The translations under genes and the position numbers were made by a program. From assembly GCF_963259705.1 (NCBI RefSeq), contig NC_081842.1:92680433-92744432 (forward strand): a DNA stretch of 64,000 nt, in the 5' to 3' direction. The first letter of the stretch is position 1, and every line of letters starts with the position of its first letter. This DNA comes from Myotis daubentonii (Eukaryota > Chordata > Mammalia > Chiroptera > Vespertilionidae). Positions 1 to 10,199 of this stretch are shown one piece after another. Below the pieces are notes generated by a model that ran no database searches, was not told the DNA's origin, and was given only the letters and a program-made list of their open reading frames with translations.

Positions 1-885
1 TAAAACTACCCAGTGAAGCTGTCCAAACCTGGGAGTTTTTTGATTACTGCTTCTATTACATCAGTTGTTATTGGCCTATTCAGGTTTTCTGATTATTTCT
101 GATTCAGTTTTGGGAGATTGTATTTTTCTAGGAATTTGTTCATTTCATCCACATTGTCCAGATTCTTGGCATGTAGTTGTTCATAGTATTTTTTTTTTTT
201 TTACAATCTTTTGTTTTTCAGTGGTGTCAGTAGTTACTTCTCCACTTTTGTTTCTGATTTTATTTATTTGAGTCCTCTCTCTTTGTTTCTGGATGAGTCT
301 AGCTATTGATTCATCAAATTTGTTTATCCTTTCAAAGAATCAGCTCTTGGTTTCATTTATTTTTATAATTTTTGGTCTCTATGTATTTTATTTCTGCTCT
401 AATCTTTATTATTCCCTTCCCTCTACTTACTCTGGGCTTTTCTTTTTATCTTTCTAGAATTTTAAGTTGTAGTGTTAAATAGTTTATTGTTAATTTTTGT
501 TGTTTTTTGAGGTATGCCTGTAGTACTAGGAACTGCTTCTCAGGACTGCTTTTCTGTGTCCCAGAGATTTTGGTTTGTTGTGTATTCATTTTCATTTGTT
601 TCCAGGAGGTTTTTTTATTTATTTCTTGATCTCCTTGGTAATCCATTCCTTATTTAATAGCATGCTAATTTGCTTCCATGTGTTTGAATATTTTGAGGTG
701 TTTTTACTGTAGTTGATTTCTAGTTTTATTCTAGAAATGAAAATGTGATCTGAGAAAATGCTTGCTATTATTTCAGTCTTCTTGAATTAGTAGAGACTTG
801 TTTTTTGTCTTAATATGTGGTCTATCTTTGTGAATGATCCATGTGCACTGGAGAAAAATGTATAGTTTGCAGCTTTGGGATGAAA
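1..885 (-). mobile_element. LINE-1 ORF2 fragment (antisense)
   Basis: Read on the minus strand this is LINE-1 ORF2 between the endonuclease and reverse transcriptase domains, recognised from the characteristic antisense text of mammalian L1. The same element resumes at 1249-1508, 2819-3225 and 3446-3700, so younger elements have split it. It has no usable reading frame. Rightward it runs toward the L1 5' side. Confidence 0.85.
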
Positions 886-1248
886 TCTATATGTATAAGA
901 GCCTAAATGACCATCTGACCATCTGACCATTCAACCAGTAGCTATGTTGAACACTGACCACCAGAGGGCAGATGCTCAATTCACAGGCATGGAAACATGA
1001 AACAGACTGATGAATCTCAGAGGAAAGGAGGGAGGGGGGATGGTAGGAAGAGATTAACCAAAGATCTTATATGTATACTAGAGGCCTGGTGCACAGATCC
1101 ATGCACCGTTGGGGTCCCTCAGCCTGGCCTGCAGGGATCAGGCCAAAACCAGCAGTCCAACATCCCCAGTGGGGTCCTGGATTGCAAGAGGGCTCAGGCA
1201 AGGCCAAGGGACTCCACCGGTGCACAAATCCATGCACTGGGCCTCTGG
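886..1248 (+). mobile_element. Non-autonomous Helitron (HeliBat type)
   Basis: The element starts with TCTATATGTATAAGAGCC, a variant of the Helitron 5' end TCCTATATAATAAAAGCC. It ends with a GTGCA/TGCAC hairpin, GGGCCTC and CTGG in place of CTAG. It splits LINE-1 sequence that continues on both sides. At 1077 there is a second, inverted 3'-end sequence (CTAGAGGCCTGGTGCA), so the right third looks like an inverted duplicate of the 3' terminus. No Rep/helicase coding is present. Confidence 0.8.
955..971 (+). promoter_or_regulatory. CTCF-core-like motif in Helitron
   Basis: TGACCACCAGAGGGCAG matches the CCACCAGRGGGCAG-type core known for CTCF. It lies near the 5' end of the Helitron, as in other copies in this window. 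Here the inverted partner motif is not evident. Binding is inferred from the motif only. Confidence 0.4.
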
Positions 1249-1508
1249 TATTCTATAAATGTCAATTAAATCCATTGATCCAATGTGTCCTGTAAAGTCA
1301 CCATTTCCTTGTTAATTTTTTATCTGGAAGATCTATCCAGTAAAGTCAGTGGGGTGTTAAATTCCCCTACTATGACTGAACTGCTGTTGATCTCTCCCTT
1401 AAAGTTCTCTAGAAGTTATTTTGTTTTTTTAAATATATTAGGTGCTCCTATGTTGGATGCATATATGTTTACCAGGGTTATATCCACCTGGTTGGATTGA
1501 TTCCTTTA
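1249..1508 (-). mobile_element. LINE-1 ORF2 fragment (continuation)
   Basis: This continues the antisense LINE-1 ORF2 of 1-885 after the Helitron. It stops at the A/T-rich start of another L1 3' end near 1508 and resumes at 2819. Confidence 0.8.
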
Positions 1509-2290
1509 TTTTCTTTTTATTTATATATATATACATTTATTGCTTAAAGTATTACAAAGGGTATTACATATGTGTCCTTTTTTATCCCTCCGCCCTTGAT
1601 AATCCCCTGGCCTCCCCTTCCCCCCAGTGTCTTATGTCCATTGGTTATGCTTATATGCATGCATACAAGTCCTTTGGTTGATCTCTTACCCACCTACCTC
1701 CTGCCCCCCAACCCTCTCCGGCCTTCCCGCTGCAGTTTGACAATCTGTTTGAGGCAGCTTTGCCTCTGTATCTATTATTGTTCATAAGTTTATAATGGTC
1801 TCTATTATCCATGAATGAGTGAGATCATGTGGTATTTTTCCTTCATTGACTGGCTTATTTCACTTAGCATAATGCTCTCCAGTTCCATCCATGCCGTTGC
1901 AAATGGTAAGAGTTCCTTCTTTTTTACAGCAGCATAGCATTCCATTGTGTAGATGTACCACTGTTTTCTAATCCATTCATCTACTGATGGGCACTTAGAC
2001 TGTATCCAGATCTTAGCTATGGTGAATTGTGCTGCTATGGACATAGGGGTGCATATATCCTTTCTGATTGAAGTTTCTGGTTTCTTGGGATATATTCCTA
2101 GAAGTGGGATCACAGGGTCAAATGGGAGTTCCATTCCATTTTTAGCTTTTTGAGGAAACTCTATACTGTCTTCCATAGTGGCTGCACCAGTCTGCATTCC
2201 CACCAGCAGTGCATGAGTGTTCCTTTTTCTCCACATCCTCTCCAGCACTTGTCGTTTGGTTTCCTTTAGTATGATGTAGTTGATAACTGG
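1509..2290 (-). mobile_element. 5'-truncated LINE-1, 3' end and UTR (antisense)
   Basis: The left edge is the T-rich complement of an A-rich tail, followed by the bat-type L1 3' UTR and then the end of ORF2. It is inserted, together with the next segment, into an older L1. The same 3' UTR text recurs at 4905, 40128 and 46012, so this is a high-copy L1 subfamily. Confidence 0.85.
1805..2248 (-). pseudogene. LINE-1 ORF2p C-terminus
   Basis: A 147-codon open stretch encodes the L1 ORF2 C-terminal region, recognisable from GIYPKKPETSI, the FTIAKIW-like segment, CPSVDEWI, YTMECYAAVKKKE and ATAWMELESIMLSEISQ. Only the last tenth of the roughly 1,250-residue protein is present. Endonuclease and reverse transcriptase domains are absent, so this is a dead remnant. 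The open frame suggests a fairly young L1. Confidence 0.85.
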
Positions 2291-2299
2291 AATGGTGAG

Positions 2300-2818
2300 C
2301 TGAGGTGTTTTCCCGGGATTATGTCTCGCAACACTGAAGAATTAACTATGCAGACAGAAGATTTAAGCCAAGTGTGGAAAATGTATTACAAGCAGATTTA
2401 GACTCTCTGCAAAGGGAGGGGGACCCAAGAATGGGCTGCCCGTTAAAGCCTTGTAGTCCAGGGGTATATATTTGCTACAAGCCTGCTTCTATGTCTATGT
2501 GTGTTGTCCCCTGATTGATTCTCTCACTTGTTTTTGCCCAGCAACGGTCCTAAACTTTCTCTGTTTCTATGTGTTCTTTCTCTGTTCCTGTGCTGAATTT
2601 TTTCTGTTTCTATATGTCTGTACATCTTGTTTACTGCAGGCCCTCCCTTGGTTTCCCATGCCTCCCACTTTGAGTCCAGAAACATTTTATTTTTTCTGCT
2701 TGGTTGGTTCCTGTGGTTAGGCTGCTCAAATTGCCATGTCTGCCCTGCCCATGTTCCACCTGCCTTTGTTTTCCACTGGACCCTGCGCTATCTGCCTGCA
2801 CTTCAATTAACCCTCTCA
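2300..2818 (-). mobile_element. Candidate solo LTR
   Basis: This is non-L1 sequence between two L1 blocks. On the minus strand it starts TGAGAGGG and ends CCTCA, with a TATATA-like stretch upstream of GGGTCCCC and a polypyrimidine-rich centre, a layout like U3-R-U5. No convincing 4-6 bp target duplication was found, and the adjacent 1509-2290 L1 complicates the left edge. It could instead be unclassified L1-associated sequence. Confidence 0.35.
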
Positions 2819-3225
2819 TAGTGACCTTTGTTGTCCTTGTGATGGCCTTCATTTTGAAGTCTATTTTGTCAGGTGTGAGTATTGCTACTCCAGCTTTTTT
2901 TTCTTTTCCATTTGTATGATTTTCCCCCATCCTTTCATACTCATTCTGTGTGTGTCTTTTGTTCTGAGGTGGGTCTCTTGTAGACAGCATATAGTTGGGT
3001 CATGTTTTTGTATTCTTTCAGCTACCCTATGTCTTTTGATTGGAACATTAATCCATTTACATGTAAGGCTATTTTGTAAAGGTACTTATTTATTGCCATT
3101 TTAATTCTGTATGCCTAAGTTTCTCTCTCCATTTATTCTTCTCATTACAGCAGTCTCTTTAGCATTTCTTGTAATGCTGGCTTGGTGGTAATGTACTCCT
3201 TTAGCTTGTTTTTGTATGGGAAGCT
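2819..3225 (-). mobile_element. LINE-1 ORF2 5' region (antisense)
   Basis: This continues the L1 of 1-1508 into the endonuclease part of ORF2, recognised from antisense text such as GGGTCTCTTGTAGACAGCAT. It is interrupted at 3226 by a SINE. Confidence 0.8.
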
Positions 3226-3445
3226 TTTTTCTTTAATATATGTTTATTGATTTCAGAGAGGAGGGAGAGGGAGAGAGAGATAGAAACATCAATGATGAGA
3301 GAAAATCATTGATCGGCTGCCTCCTGCATGCCTCCTACTGGGGATCGAGCCTGCAACCTGGGCATGTGCCCTTGACCAGAATTGAACACAGGATCCTTCA
3401 TCCTGCAGGTCAATGCTCTATCCACCAGATTAAACCATCTTGGGC
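3226..3445 (-). mobile_element. Ves-type SINE
   Basis: This tRNA-derived bat SINE lies in reverse, with its T-rich tail at the left and tRNA-like head at the right. Perfect 9-bp target duplications TGGGAAGCT lie at 3217-3225 and 3446-3454, inside LINE-1. Confidence 0.9.
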
Positions 3446-3700
3446 TGGGAAGCTGTTTATTTGACTGTCTACTTTGGATGATAGCCTTACTGAATATAGT
3501 AATCTGGGTTATTATAGGTCCTTGCTTTCCATTACCTTGAGTACTTCATGCCATTACTTTCTGGCTTGTAGAGTTTCTGATGAGTAATTAGGTGTCACTC
3601 TTATGGGAACTCTTGTAGGTAATAGTTTGCTTTCCTCTTGCTTCCTTTAAGATTCTCTCTTAGTCTTTAATTTTTGGCATTTATTTATGATATATCTGTT
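3446..3700 (-). mobile_element. LINE-1 inter-ORF/ORF1-side fragment (antisense)
   Basis: This is the last part of the large antisense L1, lying 5' of the endonuclease. Near 3700 the orientation flips to sense L1, which suggests an inversion or a second element. Confidence 0.65.
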
Positions 3701-3812
3701 AGGACACAAAACAAGTCTCTACAAGTTCAGAAGATCAAAATAATATCAACCATCTTCTCAGATCACAGTAGAATGAAATTAGAATTCAACTACAGTTAAA
3801 CTTAATCTAGAG
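3701..3812 (+). mobile_element. LINE-1 ORF2 fragment (sense)
   Basis: Short sense ORF2 sequence (GACACAAAACAAGTCTCTAC onward) of the same region found at 50520-50640. It is cut on the right by a hAT element. Confidence 0.75.
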
Positions 3813-4033
3813 CAGTGGTTCTCAACCTTGGCTGCACAATAGAATCACCTGGGAATCTTTTAAAATCCTGATTTCTGGGCCTCATCCTCCAGAAATTCTG
3901 TTTCTTTGTTATGGGGTGGGGCCACAACATTAGTAACAAAGTAACAGAATTTCCGGAGGATGAGGCCCAGAAATCAGGATTTTAAAAAGATTCCCAGGTG
4001 ATTCTAATGTGCAGCCAAGGTTGAGAACCACTG
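3813..4033 (+). mobile_element. Palindromic hAT MITE (MER5/Charlie type)
   Basis: The termini are CAGTGGTTCTCAACCTTGG and its inverse, with GGTTGAGAACCACTG at the right end. The two halves are inverted copies almost to the centre (about 100 bp per arm), so it can fold into one long hairpin. The ends are those of mammalian MER5/Charlie-type hAT elements. A matching 8-bp target duplication is not visible. Confidence 0.8.
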
Positions 4034-4765
4034 GTTTGGGGAAATTGCTTCTGCCTAGAGGCTAATTGTTATTCTCAGCCTCTTAATGGGCCTCAGAAAC
4101 TTCACACCTGTGGGGCAGTGTGTTTTCCAATAGGGTGGATCAGTTATCTTCCCCAAGGCAAAGCCACCTGTATAGCAAATGACCTCTGCAGCATGAGGGA
4201 ATGACTCAGCACAGGAAACTTGTCTGCCTTCTGAGCTCTAACCCCAGAGCCCCGGATCCTAGCTTCTGCTCAGGTAGCTCCAGTCTACTTTGCCCTCCTT
4301 CTGCGGAAGCACAAGGTGAGTGGCTTGTGCGTTGGGTCTTCAAGAGGGTGTTGAATTTCTAGCAATCTCTCCCTGTCAGACAGCCCGCTGCTTTTCACAG
4401 ACAGATGTTATGTTGGTAACTTTCTCAGTTCTGGCGCTCTCTGCTGGGGGGCCCAGATCAAGGATTAGACCCTAGAGTTGTCAGTGGCACCACCACCACC
4501 CCCTCCACCCCCAATGCTGAGATATCTCTCTGAAACTTCAGTTGTTGTCTGTGGTAGCCCAGGCAGCTCTTTTGGGCTTCCATTCCTCCTACCAGTATCT
4601 ATGTGGTCTCCACTTTCCGTCCTCAGTTATCAGGGTTCTCTCCAGTGAATCTTTCATTGATTATTCAGAAAGTTTTTCTGTATTTCAGTTGTAATTCCAG
4701 TTTTGTCCTGGGAACTTCTCCATGCAACATCCACTTACTCTGCTGCCATATTTAATTCCCCCCAG
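4034..4765 (-). mobile_element. LINE-1 5' UTR (antisense, probable)
   Basis: This is a GC-richer block. On the minus strand it begins like a mammalian L1 5' end (AAATATGGCAGCAGAGTAAG) and continues with text such as TGGAATTACAACTGAAATAC, similar to carnivore and bat L1 5' UTRs. It supports part of the nearby L1 material having been a long or full-length insertion before rearrangement. Confidence 0.55.
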
Positions 4766-4895
4766 AAACAAGTTATTGATCTGCAAAACAACCTGGATGA
4801 ATCTCAAGAAACTTATGCTGAGTTAAGAAAAAAAAATGCCTATCCCAAAAACTGATATATTGTATGATTCCATTTATGTGACATTCTTGAAATCT
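4766..4895 (+). mobile_element. Old LINE-1 3' UTR fragment (L1M-like)
   Basis: The text matches the old mammalian L1M 3' region, with TGGATGAATCTCAAGAAAC and TATGATTCCATTTATGTGAC as landmarks. The fragment is short and diverged. Confidence 0.5.
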
Positions 4896-4904
4896 AACAG
4901 TGTT

Positions 4905-5388
4905 TTTCTCTTTTTTATTTAAATTCTTTATTGTTTAAAGTATTACATGAGTCTCCATTTTCCCTCATTGACCTCACCCCAGCTGCTCCCACCACCCAGC
5001 ACCTGCCCTCACTCCCCTACTGTCTGTGTCCATTGGTTATGTTAATATGCTTGCATATGAGTCCTTTGGTTGATCTCTTACCCCCTCACCCTTCACCTTC
5101 CCTCATAGGTTGGATTGTCTGTTCAATGCTTCCATGTCTCTGGTTCAATTTTTGTTCATCAGTTTATGTTGTTCATTATATTCCACAAATGAGTGAGATC
5201 CTGTTATATGAATTTTTCTCTGACTGGCTTATTTCACTTAGCATAATGCTCTCTGGTTCCATCCATGCTGTTGCAAATGGTAAGAATTCCTTCTTTTTTA
5301 CAGCAGCATAGAATTCCTTTGTGTAGATGTACCACAGTTTTCTAATCCACTCATCCGCTGATGGGCACTTAGGCTGTTTCCAAACCTT
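4905..5388 (-). mobile_element. LINE-1 3' end, unit with 5389-6735
   Basis: This is the L1 3' UTR and ORF2 C-terminus in reverse, the same subfamily as 1509-2290. At about 5388 it joins directly to sense ORF2, the pattern expected when an L1 insertion inverts its own 5' part (twin priming). Confidence 0.8.
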
Positions 5389-6735
5389 TCTTTAAGATCA
5401 GGAACAACACAGGGATGTCTGCTTTCACCACTCTTTTACAACATAGTACTGGAAGTCCTAGCCACAGTGATCAGAGAAGAAGAAAAAATAAAAGGCATCT
5501 AAATTGGAAATGAGGAAATAAAACTGGCATTATTTGCAGATGACATGATATTGTACATAGAAAATCCTATAGAATCCACCAAAAAGCTACTAGATCTAAT
5601 AAATGAATTTGGCAAAGTAGCAAGATACAAAATTAACACCCAAAAATTGGTGGCAATTCAATACACCAATAATGAACTATCAGAGAAATTAAGAAAGCAA
5701 TTTCATTTACAATTGCAGCATAAAATAAGATACTTAGAAATAAGTTTAACCAAGTAGGCAAAAGACCTGTAATTAGAAAACGATATCATAGTGATGAAAG
5801 AAATTAAGGAAGATACAAATAAATGGAAGCAAATATTATGCTCATAGATTGGAGGAATTCGCAGCATTAAAATATCCAAGTTATCCCAAGAAATCTATAG
5901 ATTCAATGCAATTCCTATTTTAAAAAATAGGGGAATATTTTATAAATCAAGAACAAATATTGAAAAAATTCATATGGAACCCAAAATAATCCCAAATAGT
6001 CTCAGCAATCTTGAGAAAGAATTCAAAGTTGAAGGTATCACAATACCTTATATCAAACAATACTGTAAATCCACTATAATAAAAACAGCATGCTACTGGC
6101 ATAGGGACAGACATATAGATCAATGGAATAGAACAGAGAGCTCATAAATAAAAGCAAGACTATAGTTCAATTAATATTTGATAAAAAAAGGCAACAACAT
6201 ACAATGACATAAAGGCAGTTTCTTCAATAAATGGCATTGGGAAAATTGGACAGGTACATACAAGAAAATAAAACTAGACATCAACTCATATCATACACAA
6301 GAATAAAGTCAAAATGGATAAAAGACTTAAATGTAAGGCACAAAAACATAAAAACCCTAGAAAACAGCATAGGTAGTAAAATTTTAGACATCTCTTGTAG
6401 CAATATTTTTGCTGATATGTCTCCTAGGGCAAGGGGAATAAAGGAAAAAATAAATAAGACTACATCAAACTTAAAAGCTTCTGAACAACAAAAGAAACCA
6501 TAAATAAAATGAAAAGGGAGCCCACTCTATGGGAGGACATTTTTGCCAATGACATATTGGATAAGGGGTTAATCTCAAAAACATATAATGAATATATATA
6601 ACTCATCAACAGGAAGACAACAATCCCATTAAAATATAGGCAAAGACATTTCTCCAGAGGACATACAGATGGCCAATAAACATATGAAAAAATGCTCAAT
6701 GTCACTAATCATCAGAGAAATGCAAATTAATCTCT
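5389..6735 (+). pseudogene. LINE-1 ORF2, RT to C-terminal part (inverted segment)
   Basis: This is sense ORF2 from the reverse transcriptase core to just before the cysteine-rich C-terminus. The catalytic FADD motif is visible near 5530-5550, followed by [17 protein letters not shown], a segment corresponding to VRHKNIKTLENSIGSKILDI, and finally ATCATCAGAGAAATGCAAAT. Several stops and frameshifts break it (for example before 5545 and after 5757). The order relative to 4905-5388 fits the inverted 5' half of the same insertion with a few hundred bases lost at the junction. Confidence 0.85.
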
Positions 6736-6909
6736 ACTGATTGCTGTTTTTATTCCCCCCTCTAGTTACTAATTTGTGCATTTTGTCTGTTTTCTTTTTC
6801 CTTGAGCCATATTCAGAGTTAATTCTATTATTTATTCTTTCTTGTTCTTTATATTTAACATTTTCAAAGAATGAGATTTCAGATTTATCTTTTTTATGTT
6901 ATTTATTTA
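6736..6909. other. Unassigned T-rich stretch
   Basis: T-rich sequence between L1 and a Helitron. It faintly resembles antisense L1 but is not assignable by eye. Confidence 0.3.
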
Positions 6910-7596
6910 CTAGGGGCCCGATGCATGAAATTCATGCACGGAGGGTGGGTCCCTCAGCCGGACCTGCACCCTCTCCAATCTGGGAGCCCTCAGGGGAGCC
7001 CTCTCAAATCCAGGAGTTTCTATCTGTCTTTGCAATCATATGAGTGAATTGTCTGAGACCCCAACCCAGTTTAGTTTTGAGCTCACAGAATAGTAGAGGT
7101 CTTTTTTTTTTTTCTTTTTTGCTCCATTGGTGGAGATTTCCTAGAAGTTGCAGGATATCTTCCTTTTAATCTTTTCTCAACACTGTGACTTCACTTATGT
7201 CTCTCACCTTTGCTTTCCCTCTATCCCCCACATGCAACAGTAACTTGCTCCAGGCTCACTTTGCTCTAGTGTCTAGGAAATCCTGCAATGATTCCCAGAA
7301 TTCCTGGTGCTCCCTGTGCAATTGGTTTCTGCTTCTGGTCCAGGGGCTAAAGAAACAAGAAGGACTGGGAACTTCAGCCACTCCCAGGCTGGGCTGACAG
7401 GACCGGACACTTCATTGGCATCCCCGGGACCTGGGCCACTCAGAGCCTGCACGCCCCCAGCCACTTGGTGCCCGCATGCATGTGCACTTCCCACATGCCC
7501 ACCATCTTTGTAGGGTTAATTTGTAGTCACTCCTGATTGGCTGTGGGTGTCATGAAGGGACAGTCAATTTACATATCTGTCTATTATCAGTATAGA
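6910..7596 (-). mobile_element. Helitron with unexplained internal segment
   Basis: The minus-strand 3' end (CTAG at 6910, then the hairpin TGCATGAAATTCATGCA) and the 5' end (reverse of TCTATACTGATAATAGAC at 7596) are both present. The usual 3' subterminal text runs to about 7010. The middle, about 7011-7400, is unlike other copies here and may be host DNA captured by the Helitron. The 5' third (AGGGTTAATTTG, CTGATTGGCTG) is standard for the family. Confidence 0.85.
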
Positions 7597-7730
7597 TAAC
7601 ATTACTTATTACTTTAAGTAATTATTACTTATTACATCCACTAAAAGTTTAAGGCATAAAACAAATTTCTACTTCTTGGAAATTTTAAGGTTTACTTTTG
7701 GTTAAGTTTACAACTTATTTGTATATTTAT

Positions 7731-7965
7731 TTTTTTAATCCTCACCCAAGAAGGTGTTTTTACTGATTTGAGAGAAGAAGAGAGATAGAGAAAGAGAGAG
7801 AGAGAAAGAAATATAGATGTGACAGAGAAATATAGATTATTTGCCTCCCATACTCAACCCAACTGGGGCTGGAACTCACAGTCTGGTCAAGTACCCTGAC
7901 TGAAAATCAGTCACAAAACCTTTTGGCGCATAGGATGACACTCCAACCAACTAAATCACACATCA
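7731..7965 (-). mobile_element. Old bat tRNA-derived SINE
   Basis: A diverged reverse SINE starting with the TTTTAATCCTCACCCAAG type end, then a GAGA-rich region and a decayed tRNA-like head. Members of this older family also lie at 21722, 31138 and 40925. Confidence 0.7.
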
Positions 7966-8048
7966 TGATTTCATAGTTTATTTTTGTGTTTATATCGTGA
8001 ACACAAAAATAAAATATACATCTTTAGTACTTAAAATATGAGTTTAAA

Positions 8049-8366
8049 TCTATAATAATAAAAGCATAATATGCTAATTAGACCAGACAGTCGAATGACC
8101 TTCTGGACATCATTTTATACATCCTTCTTGATGAATCCTTGGTTGCGGGGGGCAAGGCAGAGTCGATTAGGGGCTATCAGGCAGGCAGGAGAGTAGTTAG
8201 GGGCAATCAGGAATGTAGTCGAGTGGTTAGGGTTGATCAGGCAGGCAGGAAAGCAGTTAGGAGTCAGCATCGGACATTCCCTGAGGGGTCCCAGATTGCG
8301 AGACGGTGAAGGCTGGTCTGAAATCCTCCCTCCCATGCACAAATTTCATGTACCAGGCCATATACC
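8049..8366 (+). mobile_element. Helitron, 3' end eroded
   Basis: It starts TCTATAATAATAAAAGC and carries the family's AATATGCTAATTAGACC text, repeated GGGGCAATCAGGCAGGCAGG-like units and the ATGCACAAATTTCATGTACC hairpin. The final CTAG is replaced by TATACCTACC, immediately followed by a TA microsatellite. Confidence 0.8.
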
Positions 8367-8368
8367 TA

Positions 8369-8370
<2 letters not shown>

Positions 8371-8442
<72 letters not shown>
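8371..8442. repeat. (TA)n microsatellite
   Basis: About 36 TA units directly abut the degraded 3' end of a Helitron. Confidence 0.98.
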
Positions 8443-8447
<5 letters not shown>

Positions 8448-8500
8448 CCATTTCTTTAATTAAATCATTCTATAACTGAACTGTCTTCTAGATATTTCTT

Positions 8501-8704
8501 TTTTTTAATTTTTTTTCCCCCGAGAGTTAGAAAGAGGGAGAAATAGAAACATCAATGATGAGAGAGAATCATTGATTGGCTGCCTCCTTCACATCCCCTA
8601 CTGGGGATGGAGCCCACAACCCAGGCATGTATGCTGACCAGGAATTAAACCATGACCTCCTAGTTCATAGGTCTATGCTCAACCAATGAGCCACACCAAT
8701 CAGG
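8501..8704 (-). mobile_element. Ves-type SINE
   Basis: Reverse SINE with perfect 15-bp target duplications TTCTAGATATTTCTT at 8486-8500 and 8705-8719. Confidence 0.92.
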
Positions 8705-8939
8705 TTCTAGATATTTCTTATTGTTAAAAAGATAAATTACCCTCCCTCTCATAATTTCATTCATAACAAATTCTTCTTGCATCTCTAATACATTTTTCTT
8801 TGTGTAATTAGTTGCTGTGGAGTTTGATGCTGTTAGTATACTTACCTTTTACCATTATTTAATGTAATTCTTTGTCCTACTTCTAATGACAATCATAAAT
8901 TTAATCTTGGTTAGTGTATATTTTTCCCATTCTTGATTT

Positions 8940-9345
8940 CTGTATTAGTTATTTTGAGCCACTATAACAAAATACCATCAACTAAGTGGCTTAAACAACA
9001 GTTAATCTCTCCCCGTACTGGAGGCTGAGAAGCCCCAGATACAAATGCTGGCTGATTCTGTTCCTGATAAGAGCTCTCTCACTGACTGGCAGACTGATGA
9101 CTTTTCACTATGTTCTCTCATGGCCTTCCAAGGTTCATGCGAGCAGAGAAAGAGAGAGGAAGAGGGAGATGTGGGAGAGAGATATCCTCCTCTTCTTACA
9201 AAGGTACTAATCTCATTTTTAGGGCCCTGCCTTCATCACATAATCTCATTCTATCCAATTTTCCATCTCCAACTACAATCCAGTGGGTGTTCAGGCTTCA
9301 AAATATAGAATTTTGAAGGAACACAAACATTCAGTGCATCACCAT
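8940..9345 (-). mobile_element. MLT1-type LTR (ERVL-MaLR)
   Basis: In reverse this matches the mammalian MLT1 LTR, with landmarks CACTATAACAAAATACCATC, GTGGCTTAAACAACA, GTACTGGAGGCTGAGAAG, the GGGCCCTGCC-type segment and GAATTTTGAAGGAACACAAA. It is an old, solo LTR-like copy. Confidence 0.7.
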
Positions 9346-9550
9346 GCCCACTTTTTTTCATCACATTGTTTTAAATTTATTTCTAATAAGCAACCTGAGT
9401 AAAGTTCTTAATTCAATTTTTCTTTTTTTAACAGTTAATCATTCACTCTTTAAAGATAAAATATGATTTAATGATTTCATATTATATTTTCCAAAAAAGC
9501 TGATAAGGTCTTCAATAAAGAAAGAGTGGAGTATCAAGAGTGAAAGGACA

Positions 9551-9770
9551 GCCCTGACGGGTTTGGTTCAGTGGATAGAGCGTCGGCCTTCAGACTCAGG
9601 GGTCCCAGGTTCGATTCCAGTCAAGGGCATGTACCTTGGTTGCGGGCACATCCCCAGTAGGGGGTGTGCAGGAATCAGCTGATTGGTGTTTCTCTCTCAT
9701 CGATGTTTCTAACTCTCTATCCCTCTCCCTTCCTCTCTGTAAAAAAATCATAAAATATATTTTTTAAAAA
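9551..9770 (+). mobile_element. Ves-type SINE
   Basis: Young-looking SINE with recognisable pol III A box (GGTTCAGTGGATAGAGCG) and B box (GGTTCGATTCC), a CTCTCTCAT-rich body and an A-rich tail. Perfect 15-bp target duplications AAGAGTGAAAGGACA lie at 9536-9550 and 9771-9785. Confidence 0.95.
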
Positions 9771-9785
9771 AAGAGTGAAAGGACA

Positions 9786-10130
9786 AAGCAAATGGCATTA
9801 ATCTTACATAAGCAATTTAGTGTCATCTGGCTAGGAAATATAATGGAATTAGTCTTATTTTCTAATTCCTTATGTATCCACGTATTCTCTTCCCTCCCTC
9901 TGTTGACTCTTGGAGCAGGAAATATTTCCACTGAGTATCCATACTTTGAGAAAATTTATAAAACTTCTCAAATATTGCTGTTTACATCATCTCTTTATGA
10001 CATTTGTTCTTTAATTAATAAAAGTATTTTAACTGTTTTTATTATACTAGTTTTATTGCAGTATAACTAAATGATATATTATGTATCATTTCTCCTTTAA
10101 CAAGTATGGAGCTGTAATTATTATTTACTA
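9786..10130. other. AT-rich sequence, nothing recognised
   Basis: No repeat family, gene or RNA signature was seen. Confidence 0.5.
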
Positions 10131-10199
10131 ATTTGTCAATATTTTCTCAAACCTATTTATTATGCAAAATTTCAAACATAAATATTTACGGAAAAATTA

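Noticed and set aside
8233..8463. 76-codon frame ending in an Ile/Tyr run
   Set aside because: Translation of a Helitron and a TA microsatellite.
9551..9625. tRNA gene
   Set aside because: The A and B boxes belong to the tRNA-like head of a SINE with target duplications. There is no complete cloverleaf. The same applies to the other SINE heads.
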